Assembly: GCA_964195425.1 (NCBI GenBank)
Contig: CAXMOM010000031.1
Location: 62,001-126,000 of the forward strand
Source of the DNA: Glaciecola sp964195425
GTDB lineage: Bacteria; Pseudomonadota; Gammaproteobacteria; Enterobacterales; Alteromonadaceae
DNA length: 64,000 nt
Direction: 5' to 3'
Of this stretch, positions 35,977 through 45,570 are shown piece by piece. The position numbers and the translations under genes are program-made. Numbering within the stretch: the stretch's first letter is position 1; each line of letters begins with the position of its first letter. A model generated the notes under the pieces. It searched no databases. It was not told the origin of the DNA and worked only from the letters and a program-made list of their open reading frames with translations.

Positions 35977-36870
35977 CTAATCCATTGGCTTATTTCGATG
36001 CCAAAAGCTTATCAGCAACATATGTGACATTGTTAGCCCAAACAGTCCAATAAACACCCAGCGCAGTAGCACAGTAGTCAATTCAACGGCGTTTCCTTGT
36101 GCAGTAAACCAACTGTACAAACCCGCTGCCAACAAAATCGTTAAAAATACAAAGGGTAAGCTGATAACCATCGCTTTTACTACTTTTACGTTGAGCTTTT
36201 CACTAACATCATGTAAGTGCTTTGGAGAATGTAGTAAACAAAAATATAAGCCAAAATGCAGCAAGGGTATAAATACCAAACTGCTAATAAGTAATGACAT
36301 CCACTCTGCAATCCGCCATTTAGAAAACGTTTTGTTGGACCTCACCAAGCTGACTAAAAAGTACAAAAATCCCAATAGACTAATACTAAAGGTTAATCGC
36401 ATTCCTTGAATAATCCAATTCGCAGCTTCGTTGCTTAGCAATAATGCCGTAAATAGCGTTAATACAACAGATGAATAAACCATTGCCGGTCCACAAATAA
36501 TAATCGTGGCTAGACTAATGCCGGCATACCTAGGCATTGACGCGCGCCAATCTGCTGAAAAATGATATACAGATACACATAAGAATATCGTTAAGGCCGC
36601 AGCCGGAAAGCTTATCCAAAAAATGATTGAGAAGGCGGCAATGGCGGTGTAAGCAGTAATAAAAATGAGGGCAGATATTGACGTGGAAAAAAGTTTCAAT
36701 GACTTAGCAACTGCAAAGTCGAGTGCTCCATGAGGCAAACCTAGTAAAATAACAGCAACTGCTAGGCCTATAATCAAATAGTCTTCAGACACCGTGATAT
36801 TAAGCAAAGCGCTCAAGGCAAAGAGTAACAATATGAGAAGATAGAATTGGGTATAGTGCAGTTTAGTCAC
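35977..36870 (-). CDS. blh: Beta-carotene 15,15'-dioxygenase (Brp/Blh family)
   Basis: 297 residues if started at GTG 36870; a TTG at 36912 is also open. Multi-helix membrane protein with the Blh marks LPHGALDFAVAK (iron-binding His), VSVYHFSADW and FCLLHSPKHLHDV. It cleaves beta-carotene into two retinals, the chromophore of the proteorhodopsin at 41.5 kb. Its start overlaps the end of crtY, so it is translated as part of the crt operon. Confidence 0.93.
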   Translation of the reverse strand: MTKLHYTQFYLLILLLFALSALLNITVSEDYLIIGLAVAVILLGLPHGALDFAVAKSLKLFSTSISALIFITAYTAIAAFSIIFWISFPAAALTIFLCVSVYHFSADWRASMPRYAGISLATIIICGPAMVYSSVVLTLFTALLLSNEAANWIIQGMRLTFSISLLGFLYFLVSLVRSNKTFSKWRIAEWMSLLISSLVFIPLLHFGLYFCLLHSPKHLHDVSEKLNVKVVKAMVISLPFVFLTILLAAGLYSWFTAQGNAVELTTVLLRWVFIGLFGLTMSHMLLISFWHRNKPMD

Positions 36871-38113
36871 TTCTTGTGACCGCTTTTTTGTGAGTGCGTT
36901 TTTTTGCAACAAACATCAATTCACAGGTTGCTTTAAAGAATGGGCTTTTTGGCATTGCCCAAATAATACTGAATAAATCCAAAAAAGTAGCCTGCTGTAT
37001 CATAAAACGAGCAAAGCTATCGGGTTTTACGTTCTTGAACATATGCTCAAATATAGTTACCCCTATGTTCATATCATCTCGCAGTACATTTAACATTATT
37101 AAATCCATCGTTCTATATATAGCATTAATGGGTGCATGTTTGATAAATGAATTGCGATACATAAGTTGACTAGCACATTGTGTTGCCCACTTTTGACTGT
37201 TAAGGAAACTGTAACCCGTTGACGCACGCATAGCACCCCCCGCAATACCACCATATATGATATTCCTATTTATAGGGGGAGGCTTATCGTCAGTATTATC
37301 GATATTTTTGTTAATTACATACATAGGTAACACAGCACTTTCGTTTCGTTGTATTAAGTATTTATGCGGTTTAACCAATTCATTTATTATTTCAAAAAGG
37401 CGCGTTCTTAATGTATCTTCGCTGATCAGCGTTGGACTAAAGCATGTAAACTCAACTAGCGCATGGGTAGCACTAAAGGGTAAAATATACACAAATTCAA
37501 TTCCCAACTCTGAGCATTTTAATTGATGCATTAATTTCACCGAAGAGGGCTCAAAAACATCTGTATCTACAATAATTTCTTCACCATAAAAGCACTGCAG
37601 CATGCCACTATGGTTTTTGTCTATTGGCGGCGGTCGAGTATCAATAACTTTGCTGGCAATTAATTGCTCATTTTGGCTTGCCACTAAACAACTCTCATTT
37701 TGATCAATTATAGAGGTGACATTACGACTGTAGATGATATTGAAATTGGGATTTTCGTTGTTTCGTTTTTGTGCAAGTGCGCTTAAATCCTCAGACCTAA
37801 CTGAACAATAGCGATAGACGCTATTGTTCATAGAGTAGCTACGCTGGCTTGTTGACAAGGACCACTTTGACCATTTATGAGAAATGATTGATTCGATGTA
37901 ATTGGGAATGTTGTTATCGTTGCCGACACCGTCTAGAGTATTGTCCCAAAAGCTCCAAATCCGGTCGTTCAGAGGTCCGGCGCTTCTCTCGAGTAATGTT
38001 ACCTTGTATGGGTAGTTTATTTCATCAAGCGCTAGCAGCAAAGATAGCCCAGCAGCGCCAGCACCAATAATAATTAAATCAGTTGCTTGCTGAGTAGCGG
38101 GCTGAGTTTTCAA
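36863..38113 (-). CDS. crtY: Lycopene beta-cyclase
   Basis: 416 residues. The N-terminal FAD/NAD dinucleotide motif is DLIIIGAGAAGLSLLLAL. Cyclase marks are SFWDNTLDG, VIDTRPPP, FVYILPFSATHALVEFTCFS and YGGIAGGAMRASTGYSF (FAD-linked C-terminal motif). It closes both ends of lycopene to give beta-carotene. It sits 15 bases after crtB and overlaps blh. Confidence 0.95.
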   Translation of the reverse strand: MKTQPATQQATDLIIIGAGAAGLSLLLALDEINYPYKVTLLERSAGPLNDRIWSFWDNTLDGVGNDNNIPNYIESIISHKWSKWSLSTSQRSYSMNNSVYRYCSVRSEDLSALAQKRNNENPNFNIIYSRNVTSIIDQNESCLVASQNEQLIASKVIDTRPPPIDKNHSGMLQCFYGEEIIVDTDVFEPSSVKLMHQLKCSELGIEFVYILPFSATHALVEFTCFSPTLISEDTLRTRLFEIINELVKPHKYLIQRNESAVLPMYVINKNIDNTDDKPPPINRNIIYGGIAGGAMRASTGYSFLNSQKWATQCASQLMYRNSFIKHAPINAIYRTMDLIMLNVLRDDMNIGVTIFEHMFKNVKPDSFARFMIQQATFLDLFSIIWAMPKSPFFKATCELMFVAKKRTHKKAVTRSD

Positions 38114-38128
38114 GGATTATTGGCCATT

Positions 38129-39034
38129 TTAGGATGTCATCTCGGGGCTTGTAATTGTGGCGAGGTGTTCATGTAGCTCGGAGCGATGTTGGGTGTCACG
38201 TTCGGCAAGTTTATGGGTGCGTAAATCCCACAGTGCTTGGCAGGCTAACTGTATTTTGCGCGGGGTTGAAACAATGACTCTGCCTTGCCAATAGTTGCAG
38301 TTCTGTTTGAGTAACTTGTGACCAATTGCTCTGTATACATAAGCCGCAACAGCAATCGCTCTGCGGTTGCGATTAGGCAAATAATATAGCCCGGCCAAGC
38401 CACTTTTATAATACTCCTCGGCCAACTGTAACAATCGGCTAATGGCTTTTTGCACAGCTTCTCGTTCATCGCCTTCACTAGAAACTATGTCTTGGGCTGA
38501 CAGGCTATTTATCCATGAACCCGGGATGTAACGACGATTCATATGTGCATCTTGCATAACATCTCTAGCGATATTGGTAAGCTGCATGCCAATGCCTAAA
38601 TCGATAGCAAAGCGATGTCCTTGGTCTTCGGCGCAGAGTATAGGTGCCATCATTAAACCAACAACACCTGCTACTTTATAAGCATATTGTACGACTTCTT
38701 TTTCAGTCTCGAAAGCCTGTAGATCAAAATCTTCGCTTACGCCTTCGATTAGCACTATGCCATTTTTTCGCTCAATATTATGTTCTTCGCAAAGTAACAA
38801 AAAGTCGCCTATTAGGGGGTGATCTTTTTGATTTTGACTAATGCTATGTTTTATTTGTCTAAGTTGTTTTTCGGCTTCTTGCTTGTCTTCACTTTCATCG
38901 GCAATGTCATCTATTATCCGGCAAAACCGATACAAACGTGCTGCCGCTATACCAATTTCTGAACCTAAAAATAAGCGTGCAAAGTTAAACGATTTTCCAT
39001 GCTTGCGTAATAGGGCGGTAGGATCTTCTTGCAT
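38129..39034 (-). CDS. crtB: 15-cis-phytoene synthase
   Basis: 301 residues of the squalene/phytoene synthase fold. The Asp-rich motifs are RIIDDIADE (about 40-48) and QLTNIARDVMQDAHMNRRYIP (about 155-175), which bind magnesium and the two GGPP substrates; the conserved RAYVYRAIGHKLL-like end is also present. It condenses two GGPP to phytoene. It starts three bases after the crtI stop. Confidence 0.97.
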   Translation of the reverse strand: MQEDPTALLRKHGKSFNFARLFLGSEIGIAAARLYRFCRIIDDIADESEDKQEAEKQLRQIKHSISQNQKDHPLIGDFLLLCEEHNIERKNGIVLIEGVSEDFDLQAFETEKEVVQYAYKVAGVVGLMMAPILCAEDQGHRFAIDLGIGMQLTNIARDVMQDAHMNRRYIPGSWINSLSAQDIVSSEGDEREAVQKAISRLLQLAEEYYKSGLAGLYYLPNRNRRAIAVAAYVYRAIGHKLLKQNCNYWQGRVIVSTPRKIQLACQALWDLRTHKLAERDTQHRSELHEHLATITSPEMTS

Positions 39035-39037
39035 ACC

Positions 39038-40513
39038 TTAGCCACTTACTGAGGCAATAAGGTTATCAACTACTTTTGCCGACGATAACACGCCTGGCAA
39101 GCCAGCACCGGGGTGTGTACCAGCCCCGCATAAATATAAGTTCTCAGGACCTTCTGCTTTATTATGAAATCTAAACCAGGCGGATTGTTGGAACGAGGGT
39201 GCAATTGAAAAACCACTGCCCTCAACACTGCTGAAATCATGCTCGAAATCAGCAGGTGTTTTAGCGAATCTATGCACAATATACTTAGATAGGTCGGGCA
39301 TTATAGTGCGCTCCAATGCTTCAATAATCTTGTCGCCATACTCCTCCTGTTTTGAAGACCAGTCAATGCCCGAAAGATTATTCGGAACAGGCGCTAATAC
39401 ATAAAAAGAGTCGCAGCCTTGTGGTGCCATTTTGGGATCAGTTGCTGTAGGCCTATGCAGATAAAGTGAAAAATCGTCAGCAAGTACTTTCTTATCAAAA
39501 ATATCACTTAGCAAAGCTTCATAACGCTTGCCTAACCATATAGTGTGATGCACCACATCGGTATATTGTTTGGTGGTACCAAAATGTAGTACAAACAAGC
39601 CCATTGACAATTTGGCATGTTTCGTTTTTATTTGCGCGCTTATTCGCTGGTTTTCTTTGGGAATAAGGTTGCGGTATAAAAACTTAGGATCTATGTTGGA
39701 TATTAGCTTATCGCATAAAAAGGTGCCGTTATTTGTATTAACACCGGTAACCCGGTTACTCTCTATGGTCAAATCTTCTACGCTGGTGTTAAGCTTTACT
39801 TTAATGCCTTGTTCTAGCATCAGCTTTTCTAAACCATCGACAATAGCGCCTGTTCCGCCCATTGCGAAATGTACACCCCACTTGCGTTCTAAGAAGTGAA
39901 TCAAACTATATATGCTGGTGGTTGCAAAAGGGTTGCCACCGACTAGCAAAGGCTGAATTGAAAACGCCTGACGTAACTTATCACTTTTCAAATAGGCGCA
40001 AACCATTTGCCAAACCGTACGATGGCACTTCAATTTTATAAGCGCAGGTACCTGCGACAGCATAGTAGAAAGTTTATGAAAAGGTTTGTCTGATAATTGG
40101 GTAAAACCGACGTCAAAAATCGCCTCAGACTGTGCTAAAAGTGATTTGTATCCAGCTTTATCTTCGGGCTCTATATCATCTATGCGGGCGAGCGTTTCTT
40201 CAATAGTGCCGCCGTAGTCAAAGTGGCTGCCGTCGGGATAAACAAAACGATACCAGGGTTCTACGGGGACTAATTCAATATAATCTTTCATCTTTTTATC
40301 AAAAAGTGAAAATAACTCTTCAATTAAAAAGGGCGCGGTCACTACCGTAGGACCCGCATCAAAAATAAAGCCCTCTATGTTAAACTGCTGGGCTCGGCCG
40401 CCGAGTCTTTCTCGTTGGTCAATCATTAACACTTCATAGCCTTTGGCTTTAAGTCTCAGCGCAGAGGCCATACCTCCAAAACCGCCGCCAATTACAATAG
40501 CATTGTTACTCAT
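39038..40513 (-). CDS. crtI: Phytoene desaturase
   Basis: 491 residues. The FAD-binding motif is AIVIGGGFGGMASALRLKAKG, with RLGGRAQQF and FDAGPTVVT following. The CrtI C-terminal signature NLYLCGAGTHPGAGLPGVL is complete. It desaturates phytoene to lycopene in four steps. The start overlaps the crtE end by eight bases, indicating coupled translation. Confidence 0.97.
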   Translation of the reverse strand: MSNNAIVIGGGFGGMASALRLKAKGYEVLMIDQRERLGGRAQQFNIEGFIFDAGPTVVTAPFLIEELFSLFDKKMKDYIELVPVEPWYRFVYPDGSHFDYGGTIEETLARIDDIEPEDKAGYKSLLAQSEAIFDVGFTQLSDKPFHKLSTMLSQVPALIKLKCHRTVWQMVCAYLKSDKLRQAFSIQPLLVGGNPFATTSIYSLIHFLERKWGVHFAMGGTGAIVDGLEKLMLEQGIKVKLNTSVEDLTIESNRVTGVNTNNGTFLCDKLISNIDPKFLYRNLIPKENQRISAQIKTKHAKLSMGLFVLHFGTTKQYTDVVHHTIWLGKRYEALLSDIFDKKVLADDFSLYLHRPTATDPKMAPQGCDSFYVLAPVPNNLSGIDWSSKQEEYGDKIIEALERTIMPDLSKYIVHRFAKTPADFEHDFSSVEGSGFSIAPSFQQSAWFRFHNKAEGPENLYLCGAGTHPGAGLPGVLSSAKVVDNLIASVSG

Positions 40514-41363
40514 ATACGCCTTCGTTTGCTTTTGCTAACAATTTTCGTGAAGCTTTAATAACCGATGTCGCACAATTAGCGGGCAGTATTTTCAATTCTT
40601 TCTCGCACTGCATTAGCAAGTATTGTGCACGATTGCGAGCAAAACAAATCGCTTCTTTAATGCTGCACTTCGTTGCTAGTAAATTAATTAAATTAAGTTG
40701 GTTATGCTGTAAATCTTGTTGCCAGTCGTTTAAGTCATCTACTATCTGATAGGCAATAGCAAATTTATGCAAAGCTTGATTTGCTGTTTGCACGTGGTGG
40801 TTATGACCAGCCATTAGCAGCGGTAATCCTAATGTTAGTTGAATTAACGGGCCTGATTTCATGGCTGCAATGTCTTCATATTGTTGTTCAGAGATATTGC
40901 TGTTAGCGTCGATGTCTCGTGATTGTCCACGTATTGTAGTAGAAACCGCTTCGTGGGTATGCGTTAGAAGTGAGGCCAAAGATAGGTGTGCACCAACATC
41001 AGCCAACGCGCCATATGCGGCTGAAATCATCACGTCGCCGGCACAAATAGCGTGTGAATTCCCGTATTTTTTCCACACCGATTGGCGGCCTCTGCGGGTC
41101 GTCTCAGAGTCTTGGAGATCATCATGCACCAACGATGCATTATGTAATAATTCGATAGTACAAGCTAATGCAATGATTGCTTTGCTGGGAAGTTGCAGGG
41201 CAATTCCAGCTTCAATGCATAGTTTCGCTCGTGACCGGTTGCCACCGCTGTTCAAATGAAACAGGGAAGGCTGGTTGTGTTGTAATCGAAAAAGCATATC
41301 TTCTTCACACTGCTGGAGTATGAAAGATAGTTGCGGTATAGGGAGCGTATTTGTTTGAATCAT
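40506..41363 (-). CDS. crtE: Geranylgeranyl diphosphate synthase
   Basis: 285 residues from ATG 41363 (a GTG three codons upstream is open); GAG lies 10 bases before. Polyprenyl synthase with the first Asp-rich motif HDDLQDSETTRRG and second YQIVDDLNDWQQD. The first motif has the short DDxxD form. It extends farnesyl or dimethylallyl diphosphate to GGPP, the first committed step to carotenoids here. A hairpin separates it from the proteorhodopsin gene. Confidence 0.94.
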   Translation of the reverse strand: MIQTNTLPIPQLSFILQQCEEDMLFRLQHNQPSLFHLNSGGNRSRAKLCIEAGIALQLPSKAIIALACTIELLHNASLVHDDLQDSETTRRGRQSVWKKYGNSHAICAGDVMISAAYGALADVGAHLSLASLLTHTHEAVSTTIRGQSRDIDANSNISEQQYEDIAAMKSGPLIQLTLGLPLLMAGHNHHVQTANQALHKFAIAYQIVDDLNDWQQDLQHNQLNLINLLATKCSIKEAICFARNRAQYLLMQCEKELKILPANCATSVIKASRKLLAKANEGVYE

Positions 41364-41390
41364 TATTATCACTCTAACCTAAGAAGTAGA

Positions 41391-41419
41391 GTTTGCAACC
41401 TCATGTTGAGGCCGCAAAC
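41391..41419 (-). promoter_or_regulatory. Hairpin between proteorhodopsin and crtE
   Basis: On the coding strand, GTTTGCGGCCTC / GAGGTTGCAAAC form a 12-base stem with two G-T pairs and a five-base loop. What follows (TCTACTTCTT) is only weakly U-rich. It could be a leaky terminator or an mRNA-stabilising end that makes proteorhodopsin more abundant than the crt enzymes. Confidence 0.5.
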
Positions 41420-41456
41420 TAATTTTTACAGCAAAAAATTAAGCCTTAACATAGAC

Positions 41457-42278
41457 TTATTTTACTGTTGCTGCTTGACTTTCAGAGGTAGCTGCATACC
41501 AAATCAATAGACCGAACGCAATTTTGTTTACCAAATCCGCTAGGTTATATATAATATTAAGAGCTTCTGAACTACCAGCGCCGCCCATGTAACCAAATAC
41601 ATAACCAATTGGGTAAATAGCCCAACCTACGGTTACAACCCAGCACATAGCTTTGTATGCATACTTAACTGAATCAGTCGCTTTTGTATCTGCCGCTTTG
41701 CCGGCTTCACCGTAAAAGATTTCATACAAGATGTAGAACCAACCTAGCATACCTACTATGAAGCCTGTCCAGATATTGATATATCCCGCTTCTCCCAAGT
41801 ACCCTGGTATAAGCATAACTAGGGTGCCGATTAACAAGCGCCAGAATATACCAGCAGATGCCACGCCAATAGCGCGCAAAATAAGATAAAACTCAATCAT
41901 CAGCAATGGAACAGTTAACAACCAATCTATATACCTGAATACAGTTGGCGATTCTCCAGTTGTTACCCATACGTCACGCATATAGAAGTAATGAACAGCA
42001 GCTATAAAAGTTACCAGTCCAGATACTACGAGTGAGGTCTTCCACTTAGCAGTTACGCTCTGAGTTTCCCAAAGGAAAAACACTGTGGATGCCATCAATG
42101 CCATTGAAATTATCCAGAATGAAATACCAACAAAATCGTCTTTTGCTAAACCAGCTGCTGCATTTGCAAAACCAGCAAACGTTAATAAAAATAATCCAGT
42201 TGCGATTAATTTAAATTTAACGCTGACTTGGCTTAATGAAAAGCCTTTTGTCTTGTTACTAGCGTTTTTTGTTATCAT
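41457..42278 (-). CDS. Proteorhodopsin, green-absorbing proton pump type
   Basis: 273 residues: an N-terminal signal/leader (about 1-41) and seven helices. Numbering is offset by 21 from the reference green proteorhodopsin, and every key residue is present: His96 (H75), Asp118 (D97 proton acceptor), Thr122 (T101), Glu129 (E108 donor) and Lys252 (K231 Schiff base in NLADLVNKIAFG). The Asp-Thr-Glu set means outward proton pumping. The tuning position 105 is Leu126, which by established work gives green absorption. Retinal comes from the downstream crt/blh genes. The gene is first in the cluster, and a 367-base upstream region holds its promoter. Confidence 0.98.
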   Translation of the reverse strand: MITKNASNKTKGFSLSQVSVKFKLIATGLFLLTFAGFANAAAGLAKDDFVGISFWIISMALMASTVFFLWETQSVTAKWKTSLVVSGLVTFIAAVHYFYMRDVWVTTGESPTVFRYIDWLLTVPLLMIEFYLILRAIGVASAGIFWRLLIGTLVMLIPGYLGEAGYINIWTGFIVGMLGWFYILYEIFYGEAGKAADTKATDSVKYAYKAMCWVVTVGWAIYPIGYVFGYMGGAGSSEALNIIYNLADLVNKIAFGLLIWYAATSESQAATVK

Positions 42279-42645
42279 AATTTTTCTCTATTTAGTCCTT
42301 CATGAAGTGTTTTTATAGTTTTGCAGGACGTTCCTGATGAGGACCACCGAGCAATTATTGTTGTACTCCTAGTCATCCAATTTTGCCACGTTACTTAACA
42401 ATTCACTTACAAGTTGTATGGCAACAAAAGGATACACTTATATACTCAGCCCATATAAGTAAAGGCTTAGGCGTTTTGCAAGCAAAGGCGGTTAAAATAA
42501 ATGTTAAATTTTTGTAATGAAAAGTTAACCGTTTAACGAGTCGCGCCGTTTCGATATTTTGAATAGACAACGTATCGTCATGTTATTGTCTATGCTGTAC
42601 AATCCTAGTTAGCGTTATTCATTTTATATTAGGGAGTACTAATAA
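42279..42645. promoter_or_regulatory. Divergent regulatory region between proteorhodopsin and a DUF1304 gene
   Basis: 367 bases without a gene. It includes an inverted repeat CAGGA-CGT-TCCTG at 42324-42336 in the proteorhodopsin leader, and a cluster of GTTAA words at 42489-42536, where CGGTTAA (42489) and TTAACCG (42525) form an inverted pair. Promoters for both genes must be here, but no convincing -35/-10 pair stands out for proteorhodopsin; TATAAA occurs about 30 bases upstream of the repeat-proximal leader. Confidence 0.4.
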
Positions 42646-43044
42646 ATGACAACTGCAACCAAACTAATGGTTTTCCTTGCGGGTTTATTACATGTCGCTA
42701 TTTTTGCTATGGAGAGTATTTTCTTTTTAAACGAAAAAATTTATTCTCGTTTCTTAATAGAATCTTTTGAGCATGCACAAATTGTATCTTTGTTTGCCTA
42801 CAATCAAGGTTGGTATAACTTATTTTTGGCACTAGCGGCTCTTACAGGTGTTCTCTTTGTAAATAAATTACCCAGAAATGTAGGAGCTGCATTGTCGATG
42901 TATGCATGCCTGTCTATGTTAGGCGCTGCTCTAGTACTGACGTTTAGTGCACCAGAACTAACGCGAGCAGCTTTTGTACAAGGTGTTTTCCCTATATTAG
43001 CTGTAGTATTATTTGCATTGTCTTTAAGACAACGCTCAAGCTAA
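42646..43044 (+). CDS. DUF1304 family membrane protein
   Basis: 132 residues with four hydrophobic helices. It matches the DUF1304 pattern: an N-terminal GLLHVAIFAMESIFF, then NQGWYNLFLALAALTG and a C-terminal QGVFPILAVVLFAL. The ribosome site is AGGGAGTACT. The family has no established function. It is divergent from proteorhodopsin and shares its control region; any functional link to light is not shown. Confidence 0.85.
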   Translation: MTTATKLMVFLAGLLHVAIFAMESIFFLNEKIYSRFLIESFEHAQIVSLFAYNQGWYNLFLALAALTGVLFVNKLPRNVGAALSMYACLSMLGAALVLTFSAPELTRAAFVQGVFPILAVVLFALSLRQRSS

Positions 43045-43060
43045 GTCTTTCAACTCACTA

Positions 43061-45394
43061 TTAATAAAAATAGATGTTGTCTATGTATACCGCATCGCTG
43101 GTGGTTCCCCACAGTTGAATGCCCAGTTGATTTAGTCTAGCTGGATCAAACTTACCTGTTGGGTCGACAAGGTCCGAAAAAGGCAGTTCTACGGTTATCC
43201 ACTGCTGTGTTGGTACGGGTAGCATGGTTGAAATGCCGGGGCCAGAGGTAGACACAATTTGATAAACAGCTTGCGTTATCCCCGATGTTGCATACATATC
43301 AAAACGCAGTCCCGTAGCGCTTGACACATCTACTAAACCGCCTTCAATTCCGTATTGTATACCGGTAACGCCACCCGATACGCCATCAGGAATGATTTGT
43401 AACCTACCAATTCTCTCTTCCTCGATGGTGACCTCAGAGAACGTTGGCGCATTGAACCAATTATCAGACCAAAACGAAATCGGCTTGTCGACCGTTAGCA
43501 CGTCGCTGTATATAACAAATGCATCATCGTTGCTGTCGGTTGGAGAAGGAGCCGGTAATAACGGGCCAGCATTTAATAAAGCAAGGTTCATAGATAGGTT
43601 AGCGTCACCACCTACAATAATTTGATTGTTTTGCGCCAGTCCAAAACCATCCGCAGCAACCACTATTTTATGCTCACCTTCAGGCAAGGTTAATGCTGCA
43701 GTGCCTGTATCATCAGTAATTACAGCTTGTTTGCCAACTGAAACATTGGCATTTGCTAATGGAGCATTATTGTTATCGACAACATTAACGGTTAAATCAT
43801 AAGAGACCGAAAGACCTGAAAAATAGATATTATCAACATAAACCGATTGTCCCTCTACTCCCCACAGTTGAATACCAATGCTTTGTAACAAACTGCTGTC
43901 GAGCACACCAGAGCCATTGGCATCATTGTCGATTAAGTCATTAAACAATAGTTCATAACTTACCCAACTGCCGACAGTCGGATTTTCAACAATGTATTTA
44001 GCACCACCGTCTGCTGAAACCAGCTGCACCTCAACTTGTGAAATACCAGATTCAACAAATAGGTCGAAGTTCCATGTTGTTTTTGTAGCGGCATTTAGCT
44101 CACCATTTTCAAAGCCAAACTCTAAACCGGTTACTCCGCCGGCAATACCGCCTGCAGTTATTTCATATTTGGCAAATAAGTTACCATTTATATCACCTTG
44201 CGAGTAAGTAGGAGCGTTCCACCAATTTGCATTCCAAAGCCCAATAAAACTGTCTTGCGTTAATGAATCGCTGAATAAAACAATCACCTCATCATCGGCA
44301 AAGTCTGGGGGATTGGGCGCGGCTTGTTCAGGGCCTTCTACTGGTTCGAGCGCTAAGGTAGTAAAATATACATCGGCCAACAAAACAGTTGTTGCGTTTT
44401 CACCAATAAAATTAAGAGAGAACCATGTCATATCGGTAAAGTCAGGCAATGTAACTTGAATTTCGGTCCAACCATTGGCCAAAGTAGTGCCCGAAGCAAA
44501 ACTATATACTATGTTAGATTCTGGCATTGACGCACTTTGCACAAAAACTTGTATCGCCGTAAAAGCGTCACTTTTTACTTTAAATTTCGCGTGAGTATAG
44601 GCAGTGATGTCAATGGCATTTTCGGACTCATTTCCCCAGGCAACAACGGTTCCCCACGAGTCACTTTTAGTAATTTCTAGCGCTTTTGTAAAAGTGGTAT
44701 CAGCGGGCTGATCAGTATATACCGTGTCTGTGTCCCATGTGTCTCCCCAAAACTCCATTGCGAACGAGTCACTAGCTTGTGAATGGAAAATGAAAGCGGT
44801 AGCATTTGATTGAGGGTTTTGTGCTTGCGCAACATTCACGGTTCTGTTGATACTAGACTCGTTGTTAGCAGCGTCAATTGCGGTATAAGTAATAGTGTAT
44901 GAACCAGCAGTACCGGTGTCGACTGAACCCGAGATCACAGCTGTTAGATCGGTGTCTACGTTATCGGAAACAGTCACCCCGAGCTCTGTATAAGTATCAC
45001 CCGCGGTCAAATTTATGATTGCGTTACCTATTAAACTTATTATGGGCGCTTGGGTGTCAGGTGCGGGTTCTACAATAACCGTTCTGGTGGTTGATATCGA
45101 ATTGCCGGCACTATCTGAAACTGTATAGGTAATTACATAAGACCCAGGCACTACAGTATCGACGTTACCAGAAACATTCGCGATTAAGCCTGAATCAATG
45201 TTATCGGTTACAGTACTGCCTAACTCTTCGTAAGTATCGCCCACTATTAAGGTAACGCTACTTTCGCCGTTTAGGGTAATTGCAGGTGCTATTGCGTCGA
45301 TAATTACTGTCGGTTCATTTGTCCCACTGCCGCCACAACCATAAAGCATTGCCGAAAATATCAGTGCAAACATAAATTTAGTTTTATTCTTCAT
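43061..45394 (-). CDS. Lipoprotein with two Ig-like and three carbohydrate-binding-like modules, no catalytic domain
   Basis: 777 residues. The lipobox LYGC gives lipidated Cys20. Next come two DUF5011/HYR-type Ig-like repeats (about 33-108 and 112-190, each with GDTYEELG- or GDTYTELG-like and SYxITYT-like segments). Then three related jelly-roll modules follow (about 195-352, 368-528, 612-777), the last two ending YVDNIYF or YIDNIYF. A carboxypeptidase-regulatory-like domain (about 530-600) lies between the second and third. No hydrolase catalytic domain is visible, so this is probably a surface glycan-binding lipoprotein. The target could be beta-glucan, given the GH17 genes 11 kb away, but that is inference. 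Confidence 0.85.
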   Translation of the reverse strand: MKNKTKFMFALIFSAMLYGCGGSGTNEPTVIIDAIAPAITLNGESSVTLIVGDTYEELGSTVTDNIDSGLIANVSGNVDTVVPGSYVITYTVSDSAGNSISTTRTVIVEPAPDTQAPIISLIGNAIINLTAGDTYTELGVTVSDNVDTDLTAVISGSVDTGTAGSYTITYTAIDAANNESSINRTVNVAQAQNPQSNATAFIFHSQASDSFAMEFWGDTWDTDTVYTDQPADTTFTKALEITKSDSWGTVVAWGNESENAIDITAYTHAKFKVKSDAFTAIQVFVQSASMPESNIVYSFASGTTLANGWTEIQVTLPDFTDMTWFSLNFIGENATTVLLADVYFTTLALEPVEGPEQAAPNPPDFADDEVIVLFSDSLTQDSFIGLWNANWWNAPTYSQGDINGNLFAKYEITAGGIAGGVTGLEFGFENGELNAATKTTWNFDLFVESGISQVEVQLVSADGGAKYIVENPTVGSWVSYELLFNDLIDNDANGSGVLDSSLLQSIGIQLWGVEGQSVYVDNIYFSGLSVSYDLTVNVVDNNNAPLANANVSVGKQAVITDDTGTAALTLPEGEHKIVVAADGFGLAQNNQIIVGGDANLSMNLALLNAGPLLPAPSPTDSNDDAFVIYSDVLTVDKPISFWSDNWFNAPTFSEVTIEEERIGRLQIIPDGVSGGVTGIQYGIEGGLVDVSSATGLRFDMYATSGITQAVYQIVSTSGPGISTMLPVPTQQWITVELPFSDLVDPTGKFDPARLNQLGIQLWGTTSDAVYIDNIYFY

Positions 45395-45570
45395 AGATTC
45401 TCTAACAGTGCTTCACAATTTTTTAACATCTTATAAAAATAAAAAATTTACAGCCAATTAAAAAAGGTGAGAAGGACATGTTTTGAGACGAGTTGGGTCC
45501 TAACGACGATTTTATTAACTATACTAAAGTATATAAGTGATTGGCTCTAATTAAGCATGTTGATATGTCG

